Numbered from the stretch's first letter, positions 8,328-17,849 are shown. The stretch is DNA of 64,000 nt from Pseudomonas chlororaphis subsp. aurantiaca (GCF_013466605.1 NZ_CP059162.1:4588001-4652000); one strand, 5' to 3'. Notes: generated by a model not told the origin, from the sequence alone. A program made the numbers and translations.

Positions 8328-8867
8328 ATGCAAAGCCCATCACGCGAGGCCATCCTGGCCCAGTGGATTGCCCAGGAACAGGCCATGCGCGCGCGCCTGG
8401 CCGGTCCGGGCAGCCTGTCCCTGGCCGAAGTCAGTGCCCTCTCTCCCAGCGAATTCTTCGAAGGCATCGGCAACGGCGAACTGCCCTCGCCGCCCATCGG
8501 CACGCTGATGGACTTCATCCCCATCGAATGGTCCGCCGGGCATTTCGTGTTCCAGGGCACCCCGGATGCCCGGCATTACAACCCGCTGGGCAGCGTGCAC
8601 GGCGGTTATGCCGCGACCCTGCTGGACTCCTGCATGGGCTGCGCGATCCACACCCGGCTGAACAAGGGCCAGGGCTACACCACCCTGGACCTGCGCATCA
8701 GCTATGTACGCGCCCTGACCGGCAGCAGCGGGCCGATCCGCGCCGAAGGCAAGATCGTCCACCTGGGCCGCTCCACCGCCCTGGCCGAAGGACGGATCTA
8801 CGATGTCGATGGCCGCCTGTACGCCACCGGTTCCACCACCTGCATGATCCTCGAAGCTCGTGGCTGA
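8328..8867 (+). CDS. PaaI-like hotdog-fold acyl-CoA thioesterase
   Basis: This 179-residue protein has a 4HBT/PaaI hotdog domain. The signature YNPLGSVHGGYAATLLDSC (about residues 83-101) carries the HGG motif, and TLDLRISYVRAL and GRSTALAEGRIYD follow in the usual order. Such enzymes hydrolyse CoA thioesters of aromatic or medium acyl groups. ATG 8328 is preferred over the upstream frame opening because GAGGA lies 9 bases before it. It is a single gene with no obvious partner; the substrate is unknown. Confidence 0.85.
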   Translation: MQSPSREAILAQWIAQEQAMRARLAGPGSLSLAEVSALSPSEFFEGIGNGELPSPPIGTLMDFIPIEWSAGHFVFQGTPDARHYNPLGSVHGGYAATLLDSCMGCAIHTRLNKGQGYTTLDLRISYVRALTGSSGPIRAEGKIVHLGRSTALAEGRIYDVDGRLYATGSTTCMILEARG

Positions 8868-9055
8868 ACCCGTCGCGTTTGGGTTGGGTGATGGAACAGG
8901 GTCGCCCGGCGGTTCCTGCGGGGGCGTGCGTCGTCTCTGCGGGAGCCGGGGATATTCGTGATTCGCGGTAAAGATTCCTTTGCCTTTCCGGCGGTTTTTC
9001 TCAAAGGTGCGGACCGGGATACTCGTGGCCTTTCCACTGCCATCTGGAGTCATTC

Positions 9056-9859
9056 ATGTCTGTACCTGCTTTCGGCCTCGGCACCTTTCGCCTGCAAGGC
9101 CAGGTCGTCATCGACTCGGTCAGCACCGCGCTCGAGCTGGGCTACCGGGCGATCGACACCGCACAGATCTACGAGAACGAAGCCGAGGTCGGCCAGGCCA
9201 TCGCCGACAGCGGCCTCCCCCGCGACGAGCTGTTCGTCACCAGCAAGATCTGGGTCGCCAATTTCGCCCGCGACAAGCTGATCCCCAGCCTCAAGGACAG
9301 CCTGCGCAAGCTGCGGACCGACTACCTGGACCTGACCCTGATCCACTGGCCGTCACCGGACAACCAGGTGCCGGTCGAAGAGTTCATGGCGGCGCTGCTG
9401 GAGGCCAGGCAACTGGGGCTGACCCGGCAGATCGGGGTTTCCAACTTCACCAACGACCTGATGAAGCAGGCCATCGCCGCGGTCGGCGCCGAGCACATCG
9501 CCACCCACCAGATCGAACTGCACCCCTATCTGCAGAACCGCAAGGTCGTGGAGTTCGCGCAAAGCCAGGGGATCCACATCACCTCGTACATGACGCTGGC
9601 CTACGGGGAAGTGCTCAAGGACCCGATCATTCAGCAGATCGCCGAGCAGTATCGGGCGACGCCGGCTCAAGTGACCCTGGCCTGGGCCATGCAATCGGGT
9701 TATGCGGTGATCCCCTCCTCGACCAGGCGCGCGAACCTGGAAAGCAACCTCAAGGCCTGTACCCTGATCCTGGGCGAAGCAGACATGCGGCGCATCGCCG
9801 ATCTGGAGCGCGGGCATCGCCTGACCAGCCCCGCCGGCATTGCACCAGCGTGGGACTGA
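9056..9859 (+). CDS. dkgB: Aldo/keto reductase, 2,5-diketo-D-gluconate reductase B type
   Basis: This 267-residue protein matches the DkgB/YafB group of NADPH-dependent aldo/keto reductases in length and motifs. The catalytic tetrad is in place: Asp in [14 protein letters not shown] with the Tyr a few residues on, Lys in VTSKIWV, and His in TLIHWPSP. The cofactor-binding end is [15 protein letters not shown]. These enzymes reduce 2,5-diketogluconate, methylglyoxal and similar carbonyls. The start overlaps no better candidate. Its 3' end overlaps a convergent frame by 110 bases (see the receiver protein at 9750). Confidence 0.92.
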   Translation: MSVPAFGLGTFRLQGQVVIDSVSTALELGYRAIDTAQIYENEAEVGQAIADSGLPRDELFVTSKIWVANFARDKLIPSLKDSLRKLRTDYLDLTLIHWPSPDNQVPVEEFMAALLEARQLGLTRQIGVSNFTNDLMKQAIAAVGAEHIATHQIELHPYLQNRKVVEFAQSQGIHITSYMTLAYGEVLKDPIIQQIAEQYRATPAQVTLAWAMQSGYAVIPSSTRRANLESNLKACTLILGEADMRRIADLERGHRLTSPAGIAPAWD

Positions 9860-10343
9860 GGTCTAAACGCACCACGGCATTCAACCGAATGCCATCAGGT
9901 GCGATCTCTTGCTCATTGGAACTGCCGAGAAACGTTCCGGCCGTCGGGGTCTTGCTCCGACGGCCGGTGTCGATGGCCTTCATCAAGCGGCTGATGGTCT
10001 CGTAGTCCGGCAACGACAGGCTGCTGATATACATCTTGCGTCGCGAGCCGGCTGGAATCGACGGCATGCCGAGAAGCTCGGAGTCATAGACCAGTACGTG
10101 ACGGACCTGCGGGTTATCCATACAGAACGCCACGATATCGAGCCGGGCCTGCAACCCCAGCGAGGCGTTGATGATCAGCAGGTCCATTGGCTCACTGCCA
10201 TATTCCACGACGTTCAACACCTCGATGAGTCGATACATCGGTGCAATCCGGTAATAGCCCAGTTGGTTCAGCACCCGCTCGATCTTCATTCGATGAAAAT
10301 GCTGTTCATCGGCGATCAGGATTCGTAACGTTTTATTCGGCAT
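9750..10343 (-). CDS. Degenerate receiver-domain protein, copy 1 (3' end uncertain)
   Basis: This frame starts [25 protein letters not shown], a receiver-domain beginning with the acidic pair. The position of the phosphorylated Asp reads [10 protein letters not shown], so Asp appears replaced by Asn, and the conserved Lys near SSLSLPDYE is also absent. About 150 residues look like a receiver. The last roughly 40 residues are translated from the antisense of dkgB and look artificial, so the true end may lie near 9860-9900 or the C-terminus may be frame-shifted. It is paralogous to the gene at 10699. No output domain is present, so it may act as a protein-binding or pseudo-receiver module. Confidence 0.6.
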   Translation of the reverse strand: MPNKTLRILIADEQHFHRMKIERVLNQLGYYRIAPMYRLIEVLNVVEYGSEPMDLLIINASLGLQARLDIVAFCMDNPQVRHVLVYDSELLGMPSIPAGSRRKMYISSLSLPDYETISRLMKAIDTGRRSKTPTAGTFLGSSNEQEIAPDGIRLNAVVRLDLSPTLVQCRRGWSGDARAPDRRCAACLLRPGSGYRP

Positions 10344-10698
10344 TTTTCGCGACCATGAAAAAGTCTGAGATGACAGGCTCCAAGCCTACGAATAAAGGCT
10401 AGGGGAGCAGCCGAGTGTTTTCTCTAAGGGATTTCTGAAAAGCCCTATTCCGAATTACTAAAATGCGGCTTTCCCCTACTTTTTGAGCCCGAAATGCTCG
10501 TTTCCCTGGGATATCCGCCCGCATCGGCGGTACACACCCGGTATCGATGGTCGGCCATGAATCCTGCTTTTTGCCCGCTCCGGATGGAGACAAAAGGCCC
10601 GCCCGGCTCCGGCAGCGGCCATCGGAAACCGCTGGCCAGGTGGTGGTTTCCGCCTCCAGCAGCACGACGCAAGCCCTGTTCCCGGCAACTGCGGGGGG
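10344..10698. other. 355-bp gap between the two receiver paralogues
   Basis: No convincing gene was found here. The part just upstream of 10343 is AT-richer (about 10350-10490) and should contain the promoter of copy 1. The remainder is GC-rich and shows short frames that lack family features. Confidence 0.4.
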
Positions 10699-11127
10699 CT
10701 ATTCCAGTATTCGGACGGTTCGGTCTTTGCCCGAGGAGGGAGGATTGATATGGGCAATGAAGCGCCGGAGGATCTCCTGCGTTGCGCCCTGCACCCAGAG
10801 AATCTCCTGTAGCGCAGAGGCGCCGAGGACCACCGGCAATGCATGTTCGGTGCGACCGCCATAGATCATGGCATGGCGGATCTGCGGGTTGCCCTGGCAG
10901 AACGCACCGGCGTCCACCCCGGCGGCGAACGCCAGCTCGCCGCTGAGCAGCAACAGGTCGAAGTTCTCGAAGGGCTCGCAGGAATAGTGAGTCAGGGTCA
11001 CCAGTTCGCGGAAAGCCCCCACCGTGGCGACCCGAAAGTAGCCCAGGCCGTTCAACACACGCTGGATGCGTACACACCGTTCCCGGGACGCGTCGGCAAT
11101 CAGTATTCTCAGGCGTTTGTTGGGCAT
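10699..11127 (-). CDS. Degenerate receiver-domain protein, copy 2
   Basis: This 142-residue paralogue of the gene at 9750 starts MPNKRLRILIADASRERCVRIQRVL. It keeps the beta-1 acidic residue, but the phospho-acceptor position reads DLLLLSGELAF, with Ser where Asp is expected. The GNPQIRHAMIYG segment corresponds to [16 protein letters not shown] sequence in copy 1. ATG 11127 aligns with the start of copy 1 and is preferred over the upstream in-frame ATG at 11163. The protein consists of a single domain, with no DNA-binding or enzymatic output. Its function is unknown. Confidence 0.65.
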   Translation of the reverse strand: MPNKRLRILIADASRERCVRIQRVLNGLGYFRVATVGAFRELVTLTHYSCEPFENFDLLLLSGELAFAAGVDAGAFCQGNPQIRHAMIYGGRTEHALPVVLGASALQEILWVQGATQEILRRFIAHINPPSSGKDRTVRILE

Positions 11128-11300
11128 CGGCGTGGCAACTCTCGGTTGAACACAGAGGTTCAACAGACTATCCGATGGCCCCCGGCCAACTCTTTAAGAC
11201 GATTCCCAAAATTCGCTGCGAACGGGAAAAATTTTCCTCTCGGCAAAGGCCTGCTGTTTACAGGCGCATCGCCCTCGCCCCGACACAGGGACTGCACGGT

Positions 11301-12017
11301 TTATTCGGTGGTACTGGGGCTCCAGAACGCCTGCTCCACCAGGGCCGAGGTGGACAGCCGCGCCACCAGCGCGTCGAGTTCGTCGCCGTCCACCGAGGTG
11401 GTGGCCAGGGTGGCTTCGATCTCCACGTCGTCGTTGCCGAAGGCATGGACATCGATATCGCTGGCCGGGTAGTTGCTGCGCTCCAGCTCCGCTTCGAGCA
11501 GGGCGAACACGGCTTTCTGCTTGGAGCGATGGGCGATCACGTAGACAATGTTGGTGACCTCGGCGGAGATCACGTCCAGCGGCTGGCGGTTGATGTTGTT
11601 GACGATCGGCCGCAGCAAGGTATTGGCCGCCAGCACGAACAGCGTGCCGAGAAAGGCCTCGAGGATCAGGTCGGCACCGGCACAGGCGCCCACCGCCGCC
11701 GAGGCCCAGAGGGTGGCCGCGGTGTTCAGGCCACGCACGTTGCCCTCCTCGCGCATGATCACCCCGGCGCCGAGAAAACCGATGCCGGACACCACGTAGG
11801 CCACCACCCGCACCGCGCCTTCGGCGCCGCCGAGACGGTTGGCCATGTCGACGAAAATCGCCGCGCCCACCGCCACCAGTACGTTGGTGCGCAGGCCGGC
11901 GGTGCGCTGCCGGTATTGGCGCTCGAAACCGATCAGGCCACCGAGGATAAAGGCCGCGCTGAGGCTGACCAGGGTGTCCACCAGGGAGGTCAGGTTGATG
12001 TTCTGGAGTGCTTGCAT
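11301..12017 (-). CDS. mgtC: MgtC/SapB family protein
   Basis: This 238-residue protein has the MgtC N-terminal membrane domain: [20 protein letters not shown], then [26 protein letters not shown] and [18 protein letters not shown]. Four or five transmembrane helices are followed by a soluble ACT-like C-terminal domain (residues about 150-238). MgtC proteins support growth in low magnesium and modulate F-type ATPase in pathogens. The P-type magnesium ATPase gene lies about 300 bp upstream on the same strand, which supports the magnesium link. The exact biochemical role in Pseudomonas is less certain. Confidence 0.88.
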   Translation of the reverse strand: MQALQNINLTSLVDTLVSLSAAFILGGLIGFERQYRQRTAGLRTNVLVAVGAAIFVDMANRLGGAEGAVRVVAYVVSGIGFLGAGVIMREEGNVRGLNTAATLWASAAVGACAGADLILEAFLGTLFVLAANTLLRPIVNNINRQPLDVISAEVTNIVYVIAHRSKQKAVFALLEAELERSNYPASDIDVHAFGNDDVEIEATLATTSVDGDELDALVARLSTSALVEQAFWSPSTTE

Positions 12018-12070
12018 GAATCAAGTCCTTGAGTACGCGACGGTCGGCTGCCCCTACAGGATAGGTGCAC

Positions 12071-12110
12071 TTCGTAGGAGCGAGCGGGAGGCGATCCAAC
12101 CGCCCGCGAT
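12071..12110. repeat. REP half-element (GTAGGAGCGAGCGGG family)
   Basis: The sequence cgtaggagcgagcgggaggc followed by gatccaaccgcccgcgat is a REP unit between mgtC and mgtA. A near copy occurs at 15.6 kb. Confidence 0.7.
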
Positions 12111-12180
12111 GAGGCTGGCTGGGGTGCCGGGTATCTTGCACCGGCTGGCGTTACGAGCAGATGGCGATTGCCGGTTAAGC

Positions 12181-12290
12181 CTGTAGCCGCTGCCGCAGGC
12201 TGCGATCGGCCCGCAGGGCCGTGGCGATCGTGCCAACGCCGGAGGACCTGCAGTCCTGGCACAGCCTGTGGCAGCGGCCACAGGAATTCT
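12181..12290. repeat. REP-type element (TGTAGCCGCTGCC family)
   Basis: It begins ctgtagccgctgccgcaggc and ends with the inverted relative gtggcagcggccacagg. It occupies most of the space between the mgtA stop and the mgtC promoter side and may affect mRNA stability between the two genes. Confidence 0.7.
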
Positions 12291-12316
12291 GTACAGCGTT
12301 GGCCGCACGCCGCAGC

Positions 12317-15082
12317 TTATTGCCAGCCGAACCGGCGGATATAAAAGCCCTTCACCGCCTGGGTCAGCGCCATGTACGCCAGCAGGATCACCGGCAGGAA
12401 CACGAAGTACAGCGAAGGCAGCGCCTGCAGCTTGAAGTAGTGCGCCAGCGGGCCCATGGGCAAGAAGATGCCGATGGCCATGATCACCCCCGTCATCACC
12501 AGCAGCGGCATGGCCGCGCGGCTTTGCAGGAAGGGGATCTTCGGCGTGCGGATCATGTGCACGATCAGGGTCTGGGTCAGCAGCCCGACCACGAACCAGC
12601 CGGACTGGAACAGCGTCTGGTGGTCCGGGGTGTTGGCATCGAACACATACCACATCAGGGCGAAGGTGCCGATGTCGAAGATCGAACTGATCGGCCCGAA
12701 AAACAGCATGAAGCGCCCGACGTCCGCCGGCTGCCAGCGCTGGGGCCGGGCCAGCATTTCCTCGTCGACGTTGTCGAACGGGATGGCGATCTGGGAAATG
12801 TCGTACAGCAGGTTCTGCACCAGCAGGTGCATCGGCAGCATCGGCAGGAACGGAATGAAGGCGCTGGCCACCAGCACCGAGAACACGTTGCCGAAGTTCG
12901 AGCTGGCGGTCATCTTGATGTACTTGAGCATGTTGGCGAAGGTCCGCCGCCCTTCCAGCACGCCCTCCTCCAGCACCATCAGGCTTTTCTCCAGGAGGAT
13001 GATGTCCGCCGCCTCCTTGGCGATGTCCACGGCGCTGTCCACCGAAATGCCGATGTCCGCGGTGCGCAATGCCGGCGCGTCGTTGATGCCGTCGCCCATG
13101 AAACCGACCACATGGCCATTGCCCTTGAGCAGGCGGACGATGCGCTCCTTGTGCGAGGGCGTGAGCCGGGCGAAGACATTGGTGGTTTCCACGGCCTTGG
13201 CCAGTTGCGCATCGCTCATGCGCTCGATGTCGTTGCCCAGCAGCAGGCCCTGTTGTTCCAGGCCGACTTCGCGGCAGATCTTCGCCGTCACCAGTTCGTT
13301 GTCGCCGGTCAGCACCTTCACCGCCACGCCATGGGCGGCCAGGGCCTGGAGCGCCGGGGCGGTGCTTTCCTTGGGCGGGTCGAGGAATGCCACGTAGCCG
13401 ATCAGGGTCAGCCCCTGCTCGTCCGCCAGGCTGTAGCTGTCGCGATCCCGCGGCATCGGCCGGGCAGCCACGGCCACCACCCGCAGGCCCTCGCCGTTGA
13501 ACTCGGCGGTGACCCGGCGAATCCGCGCCAGCAGCTCGTCGCTGAGCATTTCCTCGGCGGCGCCATGGCGCACCCGGGTGCACACCGCCAGCACCTCCTC
13601 CACCGCGCCCTTGCAGATCAGCAGGTGCGCACGCTCCTTCTCGGCCACCACCACCGACATGCGCCGCCGGTTGAAGTCGAAGGGAATCTCGTCGACCTTC
13701 TGGAACGCCGTGCCCACCCTCAGCTCGCGCTGCACCTCGACATGCTCCAGCACCGCCACGTCCAGCAGGTTCTTCAGGCCGGTCTGGTAGTAGCTGTTCA
13801 GGTAGGCCATTTCCAGCACGTCCTCGGACTCTTCGCCCCAGACATCCACATGCCGGGCGAGGAAGATCTTGTCCTGGGTCAGGGTGCCGGTCTTGTCGGT
13901 GCACAGCACGTCCATGGCGCCGAAGTTCTGGATCGCGTCCAGGCGCTTGACGATGACCTTCTTGCGCGACAGGAACACCGCGCCCTTGGCCAGGGTCGAG
14001 GTGACGATCATCGGCAACATTTCCGGGGTCAGGCCCACGGCGATAGACAGCGCGAACAGCAGCGCCTCCATCCAGTCGCCCTTGGTGAAGCCGTTGATGA
14101 ACAGCACCAGCGGCGCCATGACGAACATGAAGCGGATCAGCAGCCAGCTGACCTTGTTCACCCCGTTCTGGAACGAAGTCGGCGCCCGGTCGGTGGTCCC
14201 GACCCGCTGGGCCAGGGCGCCGAAATAGGTGGCGTTGCCGGTGGTCAGGACCAGCGCGGTGGCCGCGCCGGACACCACGTTGGTGCCCATGAACAGGATG
14301 TTGTCCAGCTCCAGCGGGTTGAGGGTGGCGGCGTCCTGCTGGCGCGGGAATTTCTCCACCGGCATCGATTCGCCGGTCATCGCCGCCTGGCTGACGAACA
14401 GGTCCTTGGCGCTGAGCACCCGGCAATCGGCGGGGATCATGTCGCCGGCCGAAAGCTGGATCAGGTCGCCCGGCACCAGTTGCCGGATCGGCAGTTCCAG
14501 GCGTTGCAGGCCCTGGTACGCCACCGCCGCGCCATGCAGCCTGGCGAACACCGACGGCGCGGCGTCGCCCACGTTGCGCCGCAGCACGGTGGCGGTGTTG
14601 CTGACCATCGCCTTGAGGGCGTCGGCGGCTTTATTCGACTTGGCCTCCTGCCAGAAACGCAGCAGCGTGGAGAGCACCACCATGGACAAGATCACCGTGG
14701 CCGCCTTCATGTCTTCGGTCAGCCAGGAGATCACCGCCAGCAGGGTCAGCAGCAGGTTGAAGGGGTTCTTGTAGCAATGCCACAGGTGCGTCCACCAGGG
14801 CAGCGGCTGCTCGTGCTCGACCTCGTTGAGGCCATGCCATTCGCGCAGGGCCTGGGCCTCGGCTTCGCTCAGGCCATCGGTATGACTGCCGAAGCGTTGC
14901 AGCAGCTGCGCGGCATCGTCGTTGGCCGCGGCCACCAGGGTTTGCGCCAGGCTGGACGGCAGGTCGCGGCTGACGCTGGCGTCGCTGAAGCTTTCCAGCA
15001 GGGCCAGGCGGCGAAAGTGCCGGGCGAAGTGCCGGGTCCGCAGGAAGCCGGCAAAAAACTCTTTGAGCAGGGTGAGGTTCAT
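12317..15082 (-). CDS. mgtA: Magnesium-importing P-type ATPase (MgtA/MgtB)
   Basis: This 921-residue protein is a type IIIB P-type ATPase. The phosphorylation motif CTDKTGTLTQ lies near residue 392, TGES near 250, and the hinge GDGINDAPALRTADIGISVDS near residues 665-685. The C-terminal membrane helices end in KGFYIRRFGWQ. It imports magnesium into the cytoplasm. ATG 15082 (MNLTLLKEFFAGFL) is preferred over a frame opening 38 codons earlier because AGGGGA lies 7 bases upstream. The mgtC gene downstream suggests a magnesium-starvation unit. A 500-base untranslated stretch upstream could hold leader regulation. Confidence 0.93.
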   Translation of the reverse strand: MNLTLLKEFFAGFLRTRHFARHFRRLALLESFSDASVSRDLPSSLAQTLVAAANDDAAQLLQRFGSHTDGLSEAEAQALREWHGLNEVEHEQPLPWWTHLWHCYKNPFNLLLTLLAVISWLTEDMKAATVILSMVVLSTLLRFWQEAKSNKAADALKAMVSNTATVLRRNVGDAAPSVFARLHGAAVAYQGLQRLELPIRQLVPGDLIQLSAGDMIPADCRVLSAKDLFVSQAAMTGESMPVEKFPRQQDAATLNPLELDNILFMGTNVVSGAATALVLTTGNATYFGALAQRVGTTDRAPTSFQNGVNKVSWLLIRFMFVMAPLVLFINGFTKGDWMEALLFALSIAVGLTPEMLPMIVTSTLAKGAVFLSRKKVIVKRLDAIQNFGAMDVLCTDKTGTLTQDKIFLARHVDVWGEESEDVLEMAYLNSYYQTGLKNLLDVAVLEHVEVQRELRVGTAFQKVDEIPFDFNRRRMSVVVAEKERAHLLICKGAVEEVLAVCTRVRHGAAEEMLSDELLARIRRVTAEFNGEGLRVVAVAARPMPRDRDSYSLADEQGLTLIGYVAFLDPPKESTAPALQALAAHGVAVKVLTGDNELVTAKICREVGLEQQGLLLGNDIERMSDAQLAKAVETTNVFARLTPSHKERIVRLLKGNGHVVGFMGDGINDAPALRTADIGISVDSAVDIAKEAADIILLEKSLMVLEEGVLEGRRTFANMLKYIKMTASSNFGNVFSVLVASAFIPFLPMLPMHLLVQNLLYDISQIAIPFDNVDEEMLARPQRWQPADVGRFMLFFGPISSIFDIGTFALMWYVFDANTPDHQTLFQSGWFVVGLLTQTLIVHMIRTPKIPFLQSRAAMPLLVMTGVIMAIGIFLPMGPLAHYFKLQALPSLYFVFLPVILLAYMALTQAVKGFYIRRFGWQ

Positions 15083-15578
15083 GGTGTGTCCCCTAACGGT
15101 CGGCGCCGGGAGACTCACAGCCAGGTCGGGTTCGCCGGCGCGCAAGCAGGCGCGGCCGTAGCGCGGCGATGCGGCGCCAGGCCGGGCATCACCCACGGTT
15201 GCAGTGTCGATGAGAAGGACATCGGGAACTGGCCCTGAAGGCCACGATCGGGAAGCCGCCGCTCGCTGTTACGGCGAGACAACGGCACACAAGGCGGGCG
15301 CGTTATCTTGCCGGGAAGGTGCCGGTTATCGAAACCGGCCGACTACTGTCACTCGAACAAGTACCCACTGTGGGTCTCCGCTTGATGGAAAACGCGCGCA
15401 GCTTACGCCGGGGCTTTTGCGGAGTAAATCGATGGCAAAGGCCCGGGTGGGGGAATCGAAAAGTTCTTCAGCGAAGGTTCAGGAAGGGTCGACGACGGGC
15501 GCCCGGCCGGGGAGATAACAGCGGGAATTTGCGGGGTGTAAAGAGATCAGGAATGGAGGACGGCTGCGCCGTCCATCA
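15083..15578 (-). other. Long upstream region of mgtA, possible regulatory leader
   Basis: About 500 bases upstream of the mgtA start hold no convincing gene. Magnesium transporter mRNAs often carry sensing leaders, so this is the place to look. I did not recognise the M-box (ykoK) consensus or a proline-rich leader peptide. Confidence 0.35.
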
Positions 15579-15657
15579 CGGGCAAGCCTCGCTCCTACAG
15601 ACTGCGCGCTTCTGTAGGAGCGAGCGGGCGGCGATCCGACTTGCCCGCGATAAGGCC
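15579..15657. repeat. Paired REP elements (TGTAGGAGCGAGC family)
   Basis: Two units face each other: cgggcaagcctcgctcctac in one orientation and tgtaggagcgagcgggcggc in the other, with cttgcccgcgat closing the pair. They separate the pvdA stop region from the mgtA upstream region. Confidence 0.75.
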
Positions 15658-15697
15658 CGAACGTTCAACACAGAACTATCGGGCCCGGCGGCTTCTG

Positions 15698-17032
15698 TCA
15701 GCTGGCGGTGGCCAGCAGCAGGTCGCGCACCGAACGGCTGTGGCGGCCTTTGTCGTGCTCGTACAGCGAGGCGGCGATTTCCTCGGCACGGATTGGCAGC
15801 ACCGACAGCAAGGTGTCGCTCAGGCCATGGCTGGCCTGGCTGAAGCCCTGGGTGTAGATGCCGGCCTTGCAGCGTCCGTCGGTGATGAGCCGGTAGTTGC
15901 GGTCCACTTCGAAGTCGCCCAGGTAGGCTTCCAGCGGCGCCAGCAGCGCGCGGTGGGTCTGGCGTTCGTAGCCGGTGGCCAGGATCACTGCGTCGTAGTG
16001 GCGGGTGCTCAACTCGCCGGTGGAGGTGTTGCGCAGCACCAGTTCGACGCCCTGGGCGGTGGCGGAGGCTTTCTCCACGGTGGTCAGGGTGCGGAAGGCA
16101 TGGCGCGCGATGCCGGAGACTTTCTGGCGGTAGAGAATCCCGTAGATACGCTCGATCAGGTCGACGTCCACCACCGAATAGTTAGTGTTCTGGTACTCGT
16201 GGACCAGACGCTCGCGCTCGCCGCTCGGCTGCTGGAACACCAGGTCGGTGAAGGCCGGCGAGAACACTTCGTTGACGAACGGGCTGTCGTCCGCCGGCTT
16301 CAGCGCCGAACCGCGCATCAGCATGTCCACCTGCACCGAAGGGAAGCTGTCGTTGAGGTCGATGAAAGCCTCCGCCGCGCTCTGCCCACCACCGATGATC
16401 GCCACGTTCATCGGCTTGCCGCTGGTGCACGGCTGGCTGGCCATGCGCTCCAGGTAGTGCGCGTGGTGGAACACCCGGCCATCGTCCTTGAGCGCCTTGA
16501 AGGTGTCCGGGATCAGTGGCGTGCCACCAGGGCTGACCACCACCGAACGGCTGGTACGGACGAATTCCTGGCCCTGGCTGTCGCGGGAAATCACCCGCAG
16601 CGCCTCGACCTGCTGGTTGTGCAGCACCGGCTCGATGGCCAGCACTTCTTCACCGTAGCGGCTCTGCTCCTGGAAGTGCCCGGCGACCCAGCGCAGGTAG
16701 TCGTTGAACTCCATGCGGCACGGATAGAAGGTGCCCAGGTTGATGAAGTCCACCAGGCGGCCGTGGTGCTTGAGGTAGTTGACGAAGGAGTACGGGCTGG
16801 TCGGATTGCGCAGGGTCACCAGGTCCTTGAGGAAGGAAATCTGCAGGTCGCTCTGGGCCACCAGCGTGTTGCCGTGCCAGCGGTAGTCGGCCTGCTTGTC
16901 GAGAAACAGTGCGTCCAGCGGCCCCTGGATCTGGCCACGTTCTTCCAGCGCGATAGCCAGCGCCAGATTCGAGGGGCCGAAACCGATACCGATCAGGTCG
17001 TGAACGATGGTCGATGCAATTGCCTGTGTCAT
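15698..17032 (-). CDS. pvdA: L-ornithine N5-monooxygenase PvdA
   Basis: This 444-residue flavoprotein hydroxylates the side-chain nitrogen of L-ornithine, the first step towards the hydroxamate ligands of pyoverdine. The FAD motif GIGFGPSNLALA lies at residues 15-26 and the NADPH motif IIGGGQSAAEAF near 210. The C-terminal ATGYERQTH motif is typical of siderophore N-monooxygenases. The length equals that of P. aeruginosa PvdA. A perfect PvdS box lies 97 bases upstream of ATG 17032. Together with PvdF it supplies fOHOrn to synthetase modules 4 and 6. Confidence 0.96.
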   Translation of the reverse strand: MTQAIASTIVHDLIGIGFGPSNLALAIALEERGQIQGPLDALFLDKQADYRWHGNTLVAQSDLQISFLKDLVTLRNPTSPYSFVNYLKHHGRLVDFINLGTFYPCRMEFNDYLRWVAGHFQEQSRYGEEVLAIEPVLHNQQVEALRVISRDSQGQEFVRTSRSVVVSPGGTPLIPDTFKALKDDGRVFHHAHYLERMASQPCTSGKPMNVAIIGGGQSAAEAFIDLNDSFPSVQVDMLMRGSALKPADDSPFVNEVFSPAFTDLVFQQPSGERERLVHEYQNTNYSVVDVDLIERIYGILYRQKVSGIARHAFRTLTTVEKASATAQGVELVLRNTSTGELSTRHYDAVILATGYERQTHRALLAPLEAYLGDFEVDRNYRLITDGRCKAGIYTQGFSQASHGLSDTLLSVLPIRAEEIAASLYEHDKGRHSRSVRDLLLATAS

Positions 17033-17128
17033 TTCCAGTGTCCTCTGGATAAATCCCTCAACGCGGGGAGAAATCGACGGTGACCTGATCGGCCCATGGC
17101 GAGGCAGCAGGTCGTCTGTTGAGTAGGA

Positions 17129-17152
17129 ACGAGGACAGTGAAAAAAAATTTA
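17129..17152 (-). promoter_or_regulatory. PvdS-type IS box for pvdA
   Basis: On the minus strand the sequence is TAAAT, exactly 16 bases, then CGT, the consensus for the iron-starvation sigma factor PvdS. CGT ends 97 bases before the pvdA ATG. Confidence 0.85.
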
Positions 17153-17163
17153 ACAAAGAAGGA

Positions 17164-17646
17164 TCAATGGGCGTCCCACTGCCGGACCCGCACCCGGCAA
17201 TGTTTCATCGCATTGACAATGTGCTTCTCCACCAGGCTGCGGGAAATCCCCAGGCGCTCGGCGATCTCGGGGTGGGACAGGCCTTCGAGCTTGCGCAGCA
17301 GGAAGCTTTCCCGGCACAGCGGCGGCAGTTCCGCCAGCGCCCGTTGCAGCATGTCCAGGCGCTGGCCGTGGTCGATGCTGGTTTGCGGCGAGGGGCTGAA
17401 GAAGCGCTCTTCATTGTCGAGCACATCCAGCGGCTCGACCTGGCGCAAGGCGTTGCGCCGATGGCCGTCGATCACCAGGTTCAGCGCCGTGCGATAGAGG
17501 AAGGCCCGCGGTTGCTCGATCGGCGTGTCGCTGGAGCGCTCCAGCACCCGCACGTAAGCGTCATGCACCACATCTTCGGCCACCTGCAGGTTGCCCAGCT
17601 TGGCGTTGAGGAAACACACCAGCTCGCGATAGTAGTTTTCCAACAT
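17164..17646 (-). CDS. fpvI: ECF sigma factor FpvI
   Basis: This 160-residue FecI-type ECF sigma factor has region 2 (AEDVVHDAYVRVLE, ALNLVIDGHRR) and region 4 (LPPLCRESFLLRKLEGLSHP, EIAERLGISRSLVEKHI). In P. aeruginosa FpvI directs fpvA transcription in response to ferripyoverdine. ATG 17646 is preferred over a frame opening 38 codons upstream because GGGAG lies directly before it and the length then equals the family's 159-160 residues. It lies between pvdA and pvdR as in P. aeruginosa. The anti-sigma gene fpvR, which sits between fpvI and pvdR there, is missing. Confidence 0.9.
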   Translation of the reverse strand: MLENYYRELVCFLNAKLGNLQVAEDVVHDAYVRVLERSSDTPIEQPRAFLYRTALNLVIDGHRRNALRQVEPLDVLDNEERFFSPSPQTSIDHGQRLDMLQRALAELPPLCRESFLLRKLEGLSHPEIAERLGISRSLVEKHIVNAMKHCRVRVRQWDAH

Positions 17647-17740
17647 GACTCCCGACCGCGATACGCGGCTTTTGTCCTTGAGTACAACCGGCGCCCCGCC
17701 CCTGGGCAGGCGATTCGATGATGGCAGTTTAGAAGTGGCG

Positions 17741-17765
17741 TAATTTATAGTAATTCTCATATAGA
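17741..17765 (-). promoter_or_regulatory. Putative Fur box upstream of fpvI
   Basis: On the minus strand the sequence includes atgagaattactataaatta, which resembles Pseudomonas Fur boxes. It lies about 100 bases before the fpvI start. Iron repression of fpvI by Fur is known in P. aeruginosa. Confidence 0.6.
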
Positions 17766-17849
17766 TTTAAAGTGCTGCGTCGGTTCGCCGGATTTATTTT
17801 CGTCGCCTAACCTGTAACCCCTTCACCTGTAACGCCATGTGTCATGGCT

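Noticed and set aside
10399..10665. Small minus-strand frame between the two receiver paralogues
   Set aside because: It has no family resemblance and no ribosome site, and it overlaps other equally unsupported frames.
12221..15238. A 1005-codon frame on the plus strand opposite mgtA
   Set aside because: The minus-strand frame has every P-type ATPase motif; the plus frame is His/Gln-rich without conserved features.
15083..15578. M-box magnesium riboswitch before mgtA
   Set aside because: I looked for the conserved M-box blocks and did not find them; the region is kept only as a possible leader.
17647..17760. N-terminal extension of fpvI by 38 codons
   Set aside because: The extension covers the Fur-like site and lacks similarity to sigma region 2, while ATG 17646 has a good ribosome site and gives the usual length.
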